From SZAS-103 sp038323475 (GTDB lineage Bacteria; Pseudomonadota; Gammaproteobacteria; Xanthomonadales; Xanthomonadaceae), in the NCBI GenBank assembly GCA_038323475.1, contig JBBQHA010000002.1:3094-67093 (forward strand): 64,000 bases of DNA, in the 5' to 3' direction. A program made the position numbers and the translations under genes. The notes below the pieces were generated by a model. It was given only the letters and a program-made list of their open reading frames with translations. It had not been told where the DNA came from and searched no databases. Below are positions 48,475 to 56,424 of the stretch, piece after piece; within the stretch, counting starts at the first letter, position 1, and each line of letters starts with the position of its first letter.

Positions 48475-50214
48475 TCACTTGCCGTTCGCGGCAGCGTCAA
48501 TCGCACCACCACGAACTTCCGCGAGTCCGGGCAGATCCGCATCGGCATCGCGCCAGATCGCTGCGAGCTGCGCATAGGCCTGCGCGGACGCATGCGCATC
48601 GCCGCTCGCAGCCAGGGCGCGCGCCCGTCCCAGCAGCGACAACGCGCGATTCGGCGCGACCTGCAGGGACTTGTCGAATTCCGCCAGCGCCTGCTTCGGG
48701 CGGCCTGCCTTCAACAGCAGCTCGCCGGCCAGTTCATGCGGCGGCTTCACCGTCGCTGGCGGGCCGAAATCGAATGGCAATGCGTCGAAGCGCCTGGATG
48801 CGTCGGTGGCCGCGGACAGGGCTGTATCGGCCTGTCCTGATGGTGCTGCCATCGCAGCCTTCAGCATCAAGCCGAGGATGTCGAGATAGGCCTGCTCCGC
48901 CGGCGAGGATTTTTCGTCGGGCGTCTGCCGGACGATCGCCTGCAGCGCCGTGGAATCGCTGGCGGCCGAGGCGGTGTCGCCGATTTCCACTGCAGCCCAC
49001 CCGCGCGCGAACGCATCCCAGCCGGCGAGGCGATCGCCCGGCGCGATATCCAGCGCCAACGCGGCGTTCCGACGACGATCAAGCGTCGATTCGACGAGGG
49101 CGGTCGCGCGCAGGGCGATGATCGATCTGGCGAGATATGCCTTGAGGAACTCCAGCGATTTCGCCCCCGGAATGCGCTGGTCCGGATGCGCCTGGTACCA
49201 CCCGATCGCGGCGGCGGCGTCGCGCATGCATCCGGCCAGCACGTCCTGCGCAGCGTGGTGGCGGCCGAGCTGGTAGTCGGTGTACTGCAGCCATTCCGAA
49301 TAGTGGCCGCAGGCGACGACAGGCAGATGCTTGGCGCGGCGCTCTTCGGCGACGACCTCGATCGCGCTTTCGTTCGACGCCAGCACGTCCTGCCACATGC
49401 CCAGAGCCATGAAGATATGCGAGGTCATGTGCTGCGCGTGGCCTGCATTCGGGGCGATCTTCGACAGCGCGCGCGCCGCCTCCAGCGCGCCGGCGGCGTG
49501 TTCGGGATCGTCCATGCCGTGGATCCAGTAATGCGCCGCACCCGGGTGATCGGGATTGCGCGCGTACACGCGCTTGGCGATGGCCGCAGCCGCAAGGTAG
49601 TTCGGCACGTTGCGTTCGCCGCGGGTGACGCCGAGCAGGGCGAGCGCATGCAACAGCTGCGCCTCGTCGTCGTCCGGATACGCCAGCGCGAGCGCCTCCA
49701 TCGCCTTGAGGAACGCGGTGTCGCGTTCCTTCAGGGTTCCGTCGCCGAACAGTTTGTCGGCCGCATCGAGATACGCTTTCTCGCGCGGCGTCCCGGCCCT
49801 GGCAGCACGCTGCTGCGGCGTCGCGCCGAGCTTCGCCAATGCCGCGCGAGCGGCTGCGGGATCGTCCTGGTTCCAGATCGCGTGGGTCGAGGTCATCGCC
49901 TCGCCCCAATAGGCCATCGCGAACCCCGGATCGATCCGCTGCGCATCCTGGAATTCCGCGAGGGCATTCGGATACTCGAACAGGTGCAGCCAGAGCATCC
50001 CGCGCACGAATGCCGCCTGCGCCTGCCTGGACTTCGTGGAGGTCGGGAAACTGAGCCGGCCAAGCACCGCCGGGGCCTGCAGCGCATTGCGCGCTTCAGT
50101 TTCGTGTTCATGGGCCAACGCCGACGGCGAAGCGAAGCAGGCAGCGAGCGCCAGCACGCCGAAGCAGGCTGGCAACGACCATCGTCCGAGAGTGCCTTCT
50201 CCAGATCGGCGCAT
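48475..50214 (-). CDS. secreted TPR (tetratricopeptide) repeat protein
   Basis: It encodes 579 residues. GGGG precedes ATG 50214 by six bases. The signal peptide runs RWSLPACFGVLALAACFASP to ALAHEHE. TPR-like helical pairs follow (AAFVRGMLWLHLFEYPNALA then EFQDAQRIDPGFAMAYWGEA; MTSHIFMALGMWQDVLASNE; LLKAGRPKQALAEFDKSLQV near the C-terminus). No enzyme domain is seen. Proteins of this form often have the motif HAQHMTSHIF, present here. It probably acts as a periplasmic scaffold; the partner is unknown. Confidence 0.82.
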   Translation of the reverse strand: MRRSGEGTLGRWSLPACFGVLALAACFASPSALAHEHETEARNALQAPAVLGRLSFPTSTKSRQAQAAFVRGMLWLHLFEYPNALAEFQDAQRIDPGFAMAYWGEAMTSTHAIWNQDDPAAARAALAKLGATPQQRAARAGTPREKAYLDAADKLFGDGTLKERDTAFLKAMEALALAYPDDDEAQLLHALALLGVTRGERNVPNYLAAAAIAKRVYARNPDHPGAAHYWIHGMDDPEHAAGALEAARALSKIAPNAGHAQHMTSHIFMALGMWQDVLASNESAIEVVAEERRAKHLPVVACGHYSEWLQYTDYQLGRHHAAQDVLAGCMRDAAAAIGWYQAHPDQRIPGAKSLEFLKAYLARSIIALRATALVESTLDRRRNAALALDIAPGDRLAGWDAFARGWAAVEIGDTASAASDSTALQAIVRQTPDEKSSPAEQAYLDILGLMLKAAMAAPSGQADTALSAATDASRRFDALPFDFGPPATVKPPHELAGELLLKAGRPKQALAEFDKSLQVAPNRALSLLGRARALAASGDAHASAQAYAQLAAIWRDADADLPGLAEVRGGAIDAAANGK

Positions 50215-50286
50215 ACAGATCCCCATCAAGGACGCGGCACCGGCGTTGCAGCCGCGCGTGGACAATGCATCGCGCACCCGCAAATG

Positions 50287-50309
50287 AAAAGCCCCGCCGA
50301 AGCCGGGCT
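50287..50309 (-). terminator. intrinsic terminator with UUCG loop after the pigment operon
   Basis: On the minus strand AGCCCGGC-TTCG-GCGGGGCT forms a stem with one mismatch and a UUCG tetraloop, followed by TTTT. It lies 17 bases downstream of the phosphopantetheinyl-transferase stop and separates the aryl-polyene operon from the TPR gene. Confidence 0.82.
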
Positions 50310-50325
50310 GGCCGCAATCGAAGGT

Positions 50326-51012
50326 CTACCCGTCGATCTGCCAGAAGCATTGCCGTGCCGCGGCAGGAATTCCACGCGCGCTTGTCCGCATGCCCCGCTC
50401 GCCCACCAGCGCCAGGCATTGCCGGTCGAATTGCCAGGTGATCGCGATCGCTTCAGGTTCGTCGCATGCGCGTGCGCACTGCCGCCTGGCCTCCGCGATG
50501 CGCAATCCGTCGCCATCGCGCTTCCCGCGTGCTTCCTTGAGCGTCCAGTACCGGTAGAACAGTTCCGCCAGATCGGCGGCGGGAAGCTGCCGAAGCCGCT
50601 CGCATTCCGGGGGCGCGAAGACATGGTCGGCAAGCGCGAGCCAGTCGCGATCCCGGCCCGCGGATTCCAGGTCGATGCCCACCGGAAACGCCGCGACCGC
50701 GACCGCGACCGCCTCGCCGCTATGGCTCAGCGAGACATGGATCGGCTGCTGCATGCGCGCACCCCGCTGAAGGAGTTCGGGCGCGCCATGCGATGTCTGC
50801 TCCAGCAGCCAGTCTTCAGGACGGGTGTCGGTGAAAGCTGCCGCCGTCTCGCGCGCCAGCCAATGGCCGGCGATGAATTGCCGTCGCCGCTGCTGCGATC
50901 CCATCGCGGCCAGGCGGACCGTTTCCCCTGCACCCAGCCATTCCTCCGCAGGCCCTGCCGGCGCCGCAACCGTAGACAGGCTGGCGACACGCAACGCGAC
51001 GTTTCGGGTCAA
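50326..51012 (-). CDS. 4'-phosphopantetheinyl transferase (Sfp type)
   Basis: It encodes about 228 residues and activates carrier proteins by attaching phosphopantetheine from CoA. The Mg-binding motif is FPVGIDLES and the second motif is YRYWTLKEARGKRDGDG; the earlier segment IHVSLSHSGEAVAVAVA is also typical. I place the start at TTG 51012, which overlaps the stop of the upstream gene (TTGA); an ATG at 51057 is the alternative. As the last gene of the pigment operon it most likely loads the aryl-polyene acyl carrier proteins. Confidence 0.87.
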   Translation of the reverse strand: MTRNVALRVASLSTVAAPAGPAEEWLGAGETVRLAAMGSQQRRRQFIAGHWLARETAAAFTDTRPEDWLLEQTSHGAPELLQRGARMQQPIHVSLSHSGEAVAVAVAAFPVGIDLESAGRDRDWLALADHVFAPPECERLRQLPAADLAELFYRYWTLKEARGKRDGDGLRIAEARRQCARACDEPEAIAITWQFDRQCLALVGERGMRTSARGIPAAARQCFWQIDG

Positions 51013-51422
51013 GGCGACACGTGGGCAACGATGTCCTGAAGCAGCTTGGCGATCCACTCGTTGTACTTCGGATGGATGTAGGCCACTCCGCCCTCCATTT
51101 CGTACTTCAGGTTCTCGCTCGACACGTATTCGATGCGCACGGCCTTGGCGTCGTAGAAGACATTCACCACGACCGTGTGCTTGCCGCGGATGACATTGCG
51201 AAGCTGCAGCTGGCCGGGCTGCTCGGTGACGAGCTGCCAGCCGCGCACCGATCCGGCCTGGATGATGACTTCGCGCACCCTGGCGAGGCTCGCGCTCTTG
51301 CTTCCCGAAACGGCGAAACTGGCTTGCTGTGGCGACTGCAGAGCGGCCGCAGGACGGGCAAGACCAGCGGGCGAAACCAGCATCGTAGCGAGGAGCAGCA
51401 GGACGGAGAGCAGGATCTTCAT
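51009..51422 (-). CDS. small exported protein in the pigment operon
   Basis: It encodes 137 residues. AGGAG lies eight bases before ATG 51422. The signal peptide is MKILLSVLLLLATMLVSPAG ending ARPAAA. The mature part is about 110 residues with a VIIQAGSVRGWQLV segment and EYVSSENLKYEMEGGVAYIH, giving an alpha-beta pattern. I do not know its role. It lies between the ketosynthase gene (26-base gap) and the phosphopantetheinyl transferase (overlap), so it may act in the envelope step of pigment export. Confidence 0.65.
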   Translation of the reverse strand: MKILLSVLLLLATMLVSPAGLARPAAALQSPQQASFAVSGSKSASLARVREVIIQAGSVRGWQLVTEQPGQLQLRNVIRGKHTVVVNVFYDAKAVRIEYVSSENLKYEMEGGVAYIHPKYNEWIAKLLQDIVAHVSP

Positions 51423-51448
51423 GGTCGAACTCCTGGTGGACATGTCGG

Positions 51449-52678
51449 TCAGCCGGGCCAGCGGCGGAAGATCAGCGACGTATTGATGCCGCCGAAGGCG
51501 AAATTGTTGGTCATCACCACATCGGTTTCCAGCGCGCGGCCGGCGCCGGTGATGTAGTCGAGGACGCCGCATCGTGGATCGACGTTCTCGAGGTTGATCG
51601 TGGGCGCGAACCAGCCTTCGCGCATCATCTCGATGCTCGCCCATGCCTCGAACGCGCCGCAGGCGCCGAGCGTGTGCCCGGTATAGCTCTTGAGCGAACT
51701 GATCGGCATGCGCTCGCCGAAGACGGCGTGGGTCGCCCTGGTTTCCTCGATGTCGCCATGCTCGGTCGCGGTGCCGTGCGCATTGATGTAGCCGACCGCG
51801 TCCGGCGCGAGCCCCGCATCGGCCAGCGCCTGGCGCATGGCGGACGCCATGGTGGCCGCGTGCGGCTGGGTGACGTGGCGGCCGTCGCTGGTGGTGCCGA
51901 AGCCGACGACCTCGGCCAGGATGTGCGCGCCGCGCGCCAGCGCATGGCTCAGGTTTTCCAGCACCAGGGTGCTGGCGCCCTCGCCGATCACCAGGCCATC
52001 GCGGTCGCGGTCGAACGGACGCGGCGTCGATTCCGGAGCGTCGTTGCGCGTGCTGGTCGCATACAGGGTGTCGAACACCGCGGCCGTAGCGACGTCGAGT
52101 TCGTCCGCGCCGCCGGCGATCATCGCGGTCTGGTAGCCGGCCTTGATCGCCTCATAGGCGTAACCGATGCCCTGGCTGCCAGACGTGCATGCGCTGGACG
52201 TGGTGATGATGCGGCCGGTGACCCCGAAGAACACGCCGACGTTCACCGCCCCGGTATGGCTCATCACCTTGATGTAGGTGGATGAACTGATCGGCTGGGT
52301 ATTTTTCTCGATCATCATCCGGCCGAAATCGCCCATCGACGCCGGGGTGCCGGACGACGAACCGTACGCGATTCCAACCTGCCCGCCCTTGAGGATCGGA
52401 TCGTCGAGCAGGCCGGCGTCGAGCAGCGCGAGTTCGGTCGCGCGCGTCGCCATCAGGGCGACCCGGCCCATCGTGCGCGTCGCCTTCCGGGTGTAGTGCT
52501 CGGGCAGGTCGAACGGGGCCGCCGGCGCGCCCAGCCGGGTATTGAGTCCCGTGTAAGCAGACCATTCGTCGTAGCGGCGCACCGCACTGCGGCATGCGCG
52601 CAGGCGCGACAGGACGGAGTTCCGGTCGTGGCCCAGCGAACTGATGTTCCCGGCCCCGGTAATGACCACGCGATGCAT
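51449..52678 (-). CDS. beta-ketoacyl-ACP synthase (FabF-like), aryl-polyene type
   Basis: It encodes 409 residues. The thiolase-fold triad is present: Cys164 in TTSSACTSGSQGIGYAYEA, His in VGYINAHGTATEHGD and His in KSYTGHTLGACGAFEA. The C-terminus is TNNFAFGGINTSLIFRRW. It is one of two ketosynthases in the cluster and probably the ApeR-like elongating enzyme. Its start overlaps the stop of the ketoreductase gene by one base. Confidence 0.92.
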   Translation of the reverse strand: MHRVVITGAGNISSLGHDRNSVLSRLRACRSAVRRYDEWSAYTGLNTRLGAPAAPFDLPEHYTRKATRTMGRVALMATRATELALLDAGLLDDPILKGGQVGIAYGSSSGTPASMGDFGRMMIEKNTQPISSSTYIKVMSHTGAVNVGVFFGVTGRIITTSSACTSGSQGIGYAYEAIKAGYQTAMIAGGADELDVATAAVFDTLYATSTRNDAPESTPRPFDRDRDGLVIGEGASTLVLENLSHALARGAHILAEVVGFGTTSDGRHVTQPHAATMASAMRQALADAGLAPDAVGYINAHGTATEHGDIEETRATHAVFGERMPISSLKSYTGHTLGACGAFEAWASIEMMREGWFAPTINLENVDPRCGVLDYITGAGRALETDVVMTNNFAFGGINTSLIFRRWPG

Positions 52679-53406
52679 CAGATCAACCCCCCGTTGACCG
52701 AAATCACCTGCCGGGTAATGTAGCCCGCCGACTCCGACATCAGGAAGGCGACCGCGGCGGCGACTTCTTCCGGCCGCCCTATCCTGCGCATCGGGATCAA
52801 CTTGATGGCCTCTTCAACGACTTCGGCACTCACCATCTCCGTTTCGATCAAGCCGGGCGCGACGCAATTCACGGTGATCTGGCGCTTGGCCAACTCCAGC
52901 GCCAGCGCCTTGGTCGCGCCGATGATGCCGGCCTTGGCTGCACTGTAGTTGGTCTGGCCACGATTGCCGACCATTCCCGACACCGAGGCCAGGGTCACGA
53001 TGCGGCCGGGTTGGCGGCGCCGGACCATCGGCATCACCAGCGGATGCAGCACGTTGTAGAAACCGTCGAGATTGGTGCGGATGACGCTGTCCCATTCCTC
53101 GCCGCTCATCGCCGGGAAGGCATTGTCGCAGGCGATGCCGGCGTTGCAGACGACGCCGTAATACGCCCCTGCGGACTCCACGTCCGCCAGCAGGATTTCG
53201 GCGCAGGCGGCACGGTCGGCGATGTCGAAGCACAGGACCCGCGCCGATGCGCCAAGCTGCCGGCATTCGGCCACGACCGCCTCGGCATCGTCGCGACGAC
53301 TGCGGCAATGCACGACCAGGTCGTAGCCGTCGGCGGCCAGGCGCAAGGCGATGCTGCGGCCGATGCCGCGACTGGCGCCGGTGACCAGGACGACGGGCTT
53401 GTTCAT
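52678..53406 (-). CDS. 3-oxoacyl-ACP reductase (FabG-like)
   Basis: This short-chain dehydrogenase of 242 residues has the NADPH motif VLVTGASRGIGRSIALRL, VVCNAGIACDN, and the catalytic Ser-Tyr-Lys in VTLASVSGMVGNRGQTNYSA followed by AKAGIIG. The end ITRQVISVNGGLI is typical of FabG. In aryl-polyene synthesis it reduces the beta-keto group after each elongation. It lies 10 bases after the hotdog gene. Confidence 0.93.
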   Translation of the reverse strand: MNKPVVLVTGASRGIGRSIALRLAADGYDLVVHCRSRRDDAEAVVAECRQLGASARVLCFDIADRAACAEILLADVESAGAYYGVVCNAGIACDNAFPAMSGEEWDSVIRTNLDGFYNVLHPLVMPMVRRRQPGRIVTLASVSGMVGNRGQTNYSAAKAGIIGATKALALELAKRQITVNCVAPGLIETEMVSAEVVEEAIKLIPMRRIGRPEEVAAAVAFLMSESAGYITRQVISVNGGLI

Positions 53407-53416
53407 GCTGGTTTGC

Positions 53417-53890
53417 TCATGCGGTCTTTTCTTCGAGGAAGGTCGTGGGATCGGGAGGCTCGAAGACCGAAACCTGCGCATGCGCCAGCTCCGATTCGCC
53501 CTCGAGGATGCGGCAGGAAAACATGCCCATCCCATTGTCGCCGAACAGTTCGCGTCGCGCCTCGATGCGCAGCTGCGCGCCGATCGCGAAATGGCTGGCG
53601 CTGCCCTGGTAACGGCGGGTGCCGAGCAGGAACCCGATCCGGGCCGGCTCACCGCGCGCAAGGCCCCGGCAACCGGCCCACGCGGAAATCGCCTGCGCCA
53701 TGTATTCGATGCCGATCCAGGCCGGCACTCCCTGGTCTTCGGCAAACGGGTTGTCGGCCGCGACCACCGCCCCGACCACGACCGAATCCTCGTCGCGCGC
53801 GAGCAGGCGATTCACCAGCAGCATGCGTCCGCGATGCGGGACGACCGCTTCGATCGCGATGGAATCCACCTCGAGGGTCACCGGATCCAT
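53417..53890 (-). CDS. hotdog-fold 3-hydroxyacyl-ACP dehydratase (ApeP-like)
   Basis: It encodes 157 residues. The family segments are AVVPHRGRMLLVNRLLARDE and IGIEYMAQAISAWAGCRGLA, with IGFLLGTRRYQGSASHF after them, which is the arrangement of ApeP-type dehydratases. ATG 53890 starts directly after the stop of the upstream ketosynthase gene. It probably introduces the double bonds, alone or with the dehydratase domain at 63022. Confidence 0.87.
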   Translation of the reverse strand: MDPVTLEVDSIAIEAVVPHRGRMLLVNRLLARDEDSVVVGAVVAADNPFAEDQGVPAWIGIEYMAQAISAWAGCRGLARGEPARIGFLLGTRRYQGSASHFAIGAQLRIEARRELFGDNGMGMFSCRILEGESELAHAQVSVFEPPDPTTFLEEKTA

Positions 53891-53891
53891 C

Positions 53892-55076
53892 TCAGCAGGC
53901 GCCGAACAGCAACGCGGCGTTACTGCCGCCGAAGGCGAACGACTGGCTGAGCGCATGCCGCAACGGACGGCCGGCGATCTCCCCCGGCCGGACCAGATGC
54001 AGCGGCGGCAAGGCCGGGTCGGATTGACCGTCCCACCAGTGCGGCGGAAGGCGCTGCTGCGGGTTGTCGGCGAGCGTGAGCCAGCACAGGGCCGCCTCGA
54101 TCGCGCCAGCGGCGCCGAGGGTATGGCCAGTCAACGGTTTGGTGGAACTGCAGGCGAGTCCGCCGCCGAACAGGCCGGCGACGACCGCGCTTTCCATGGC
54201 GTCGTTCTGCATCGTGGCCGTGCCATGGAGATTGAGGTAGTCGATATCGCCCGGCGCCAGCCGTGCGCGCTCGAGCGCCTGCGAGATCGCCCGCAACGCG
54301 CCCCGCCCGGCCGGATCCGGCGCCGACATGTGGTGGGCATCGGCGCTTTCCCCGGCGCCTGCCAGGCGAACGGGACCGGGGTCGCGGGTCATCAGGAACA
54401 AGGCGGCCCCTTCACCGATATTGATGCCCCGGCGATTGACCGAGAACGGATTGCAGCGCGCGGAGGATACCGCCTCGAGCGACTGGAATCCGGCAATCGT
54501 GAATTCGCACAGGGAGTCGGCGCCGCCCGCCACCACCGCGTCGGCAAGGCCCGCGTTCAACAGCCGCGCGGCGGACGCGATCGCCTTCGCGCTCGAGGAG
54601 CAGGCGGTGGAAATGACGTGCGCCGGACCGCAGGTGCCGAGTTCGTGGGCGAGAAACCGCGCCGGGCTACCGAGTTCCTGCTGCGCGTAGTGGAACGCTT
54701 CCGGCCAGTGGCCGCTGCCGGCGAAGGAGCGATGGGCGAGCTCGCTTTCGGCCATGCCCGAGGTGCTCGTGCCGAGGACGATGGCGACCCGCGCAGCGCC
54801 GTGCCGGGCGATGGCGCGCTCCACTTCGGGACGCATCCCGTCCAGCGCCAGACGCAGCAAGGCGTTGTTCCTGCTGCGCAGCGCCACCGGCAGCGATTCG
54901 AGCATGGGCAAGGCCTGGTGGCACGCGCCCAGTGCCAGCGGCCGGCCGGGCGTCCACTGCTCGTTCATCGCAACGCCGCGGGGCGCATCGCTGGCAAACA
55001 GCGCATCGGCCACGACCTGCCTGCCGGCGCCGAGCGCGCAGACGATGCCCAGTTCGTTGAGATAGATCGTGCTCAC
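53892..55076 (-). CDS. second beta-ketoacyl-ACP synthase, aryl-polyene type
   Basis: It encodes 394 residues from a GTG start that overlaps the DUF3261 stop (GTGA). Active-site Cys159 is in HVISTACSSSAKAIASAARL, with His in YLNLHGTATMQNDAMES and His in KPLTGHTLGAAGAIEAALCW. The N-terminus (IYLNELGIVCALGAGRQVVA) is typical of the ApeO/ApeC-like group. Since the Cys is kept it should be catalytic rather than a chain-length factor. The short length fits the group. Confidence 0.88.
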   Translation of the reverse strand: MSTIYLNELGIVCALGAGRQVVADALFASDAPRGVAMNEQWTPGRPLALGACHQALPMLESLPVALRSRNNALLRLALDGMRPEVERAIARHGAARVAIVLGTSTSGMAESELAHRSFAGSGHWPEAFHYAQQELGSPARFLAHELGTCGPAHVISTACSSSAKAIASAARLLNAGLADAVVAGGADSLCEFTIAGFQSLEAVSSARCNPFSVNRRGINIGEGAALFLMTRDPGPVRLAGAGESADAHHMSAPDPAGRGALRAISQALERARLAPGDIDYLNLHGTATMQNDAMESAVVAGLFGGGLACSSTKPLTGHTLGAAGAIEAALCWLTLADNPQQRLPPHWWDGQSDPALPPLHLVRPGEIAGRPLRHALSQSFAFGGSNAALLFGAC

Positions 55077-55627
55077 CGGGGCGACTGCTGCACCGGCGCC
55101 GACACGATGCTCAGGCGAAAATCCGCGTGCTCGATCTCGATGCGGTCCGGCGCGGGATAGCGCACGGTCGCGACCGCGATGTCGCCACGGCGCAGCTGCC
55201 GGGAATCGCCGTCTTCGACCAGGCTCCAACCCGCGGGCAGTGCTGCGCGGATCGCCGGTATCGGCCAGTTGGCCAACTGCAGGTCGCTCAGGACCTGTTC
55301 GCCACGCACGATCTTCGGCAGCCAGGAGGCGCGGTGCTGTTCCAGCCGCTGCCCGTCCCAGCGCAGGCGCAGGGCCGACTGTCCGATGGTCCGCATCTCC
55401 AGCCTGACTTCGCCCGGATCGACCTCCAGCAGCGCGTCGAGCGTGTGCTGGTCCTGGCCGGAGCGGAAACTCAGTTGCTGTTGCAGCGCCAGTTCGTGGC
55501 CGAGGCTGCCGGGCGACAGCCGCAACTCGAACGCGTCGGCCGCGACCGCGCCGCTCCCGTGTTGCGCGTTGCCAGCGCATGCAACCATCAACAGGCAGCA
55601 GCAGAGCAGGATTGCGCGGACCATCAT
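55073..55627 (-). CDS. DUF3261 lipoprotein
   Basis: It encodes 184 residues. A lipoprotein signal (MMVRAILLCCCLLMVACAG) gives a lipidated Cys at residue 17. The mature domain has LSPGSLGHELALQQQLSFRS and the end DRIEIEHADFRLSIVSAP, with alternating strands as in LolB-like folds. DUF3261 lipoproteins are regular members of aryl-polyene clusters and may receive the pigment-lipid from the LolA-like carrier. The start overlaps the methyltransferase stop. Confidence 0.8.
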   Translation of the reverse strand: MMVRAILLCCCLLMVACAGNAQHGSGAVAADAFELRLSPGSLGHELALQQQLSFRSGQDQHTLDALLEVDPGEVRLEMRTIGQSALRLRWDGQRLEQHRASWLPKIVRGEQVLSDLQLANWPIPAIRAALPAGWSLVEDGDSRQLRRGDIAVATVRYPAPDRIEIEHADFRLSIVSAPVQQSPR

Positions 55628-56361
55628 TGCGTTCCCGGCGGCTTGCGCACGGCCGCGTTGACCAGGGTTTCCTCGCGCTGGCCGAACGGCTTTGGCTTGC
55701 GCAGGTGGAAGCGCTCGAGCAGTCCGAAATCCTTGGCGCGGCTCCACCACAGGTAGGGATACGAGACGTTGCGTTCGCCGAACTCGAAACCCTGGTCGCG
55801 CAGCATCTGCAGGTATTGCGCCGCACTCTTCTGCACGTGCATGGGATGGCGGAACAGCCAGCGGATCACCCACGTGTCGATATAGGCCTTGGTCGATTCG
55901 GCGAACAGCAGCCAGCCGCCCGGCTTCAACACCCGCCAGAATTCGGCGAGCGCTTTTTCCTGCTCGACCAGGTGGTGGAAAGTCTGGTGGCAGAACACGA
56001 CATCGACGCTGGCGTCGGGGCGCTGGATGGTCGCGCAGTCGTTGGCGATCAACTCGGCTTCGATCCCGCATTTCACGGCCTCGGCCCGGGAGCATTCCAG
56101 GCTGTGCGGATCGGCATCAATACCGATGATCCGCGCCGGCGCGAACGCATCCCGCAGCAACCGGAACGAACGCCCCTGCCCGCAGCCCGCATCGAGCAGG
56201 ACCGCCCCGGCTGGAAGTGGAGGATCGACCAGCTTTTGCAGGTCGGCGATCGCCACGCGCAACACGTGGTGTTGCCAGACATGGCTGCGCAGGAACCAGA
56301 AACCGAAACCGGTTTCTTCCACGTAGCTCGCAGCGGGGTTGATTGCAGGATGGGTCGTCAT
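55624..56361 (-). CDS. SAM-dependent methyltransferase (aryl-polyene type)
   Basis: It encodes 245 residues. Motif I is AVLLDAGCGQGRSFRLLRDA, the acidic strand end is IIGIDADPHSLECSRAEAV, and motif IV/post-IV is VDVVFCHQTFHHLVEQE. Such an enzyme in these clusters methylates the aryl head group. It is separated from the MMPL exporter gene by 63 bases, the largest gap within the operon. Confidence 0.88.
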   Translation of the reverse strand: MTTHPAINPAASYVEETGFGFWFLRSHVWQHHVLRVAIADLQKLVDPPLPAGAVLLDAGCGQGRSFRLLRDAFAPARIIGIDADPHSLECSRAEAVKCGIEAELIANDCATIQRPDASVDVVFCHQTFHHLVEQEKALAEFWRVLKPGGWLLFAESTKAYIDTWVIRWLFRHPMHVQKSAAQYLQMLRDQGFEFGERNVSYPYLWWSRAKDFGLLERFHLRKPKPFGQREETLVNAAVRKPPGTQ

Positions 56362-56424
56362 GGGGTTCTCGCCTTGCTGGCGGGCTGATTCCGACGGGCA
56401 TCCGGTCGGCGCACCGCGGTGTGT

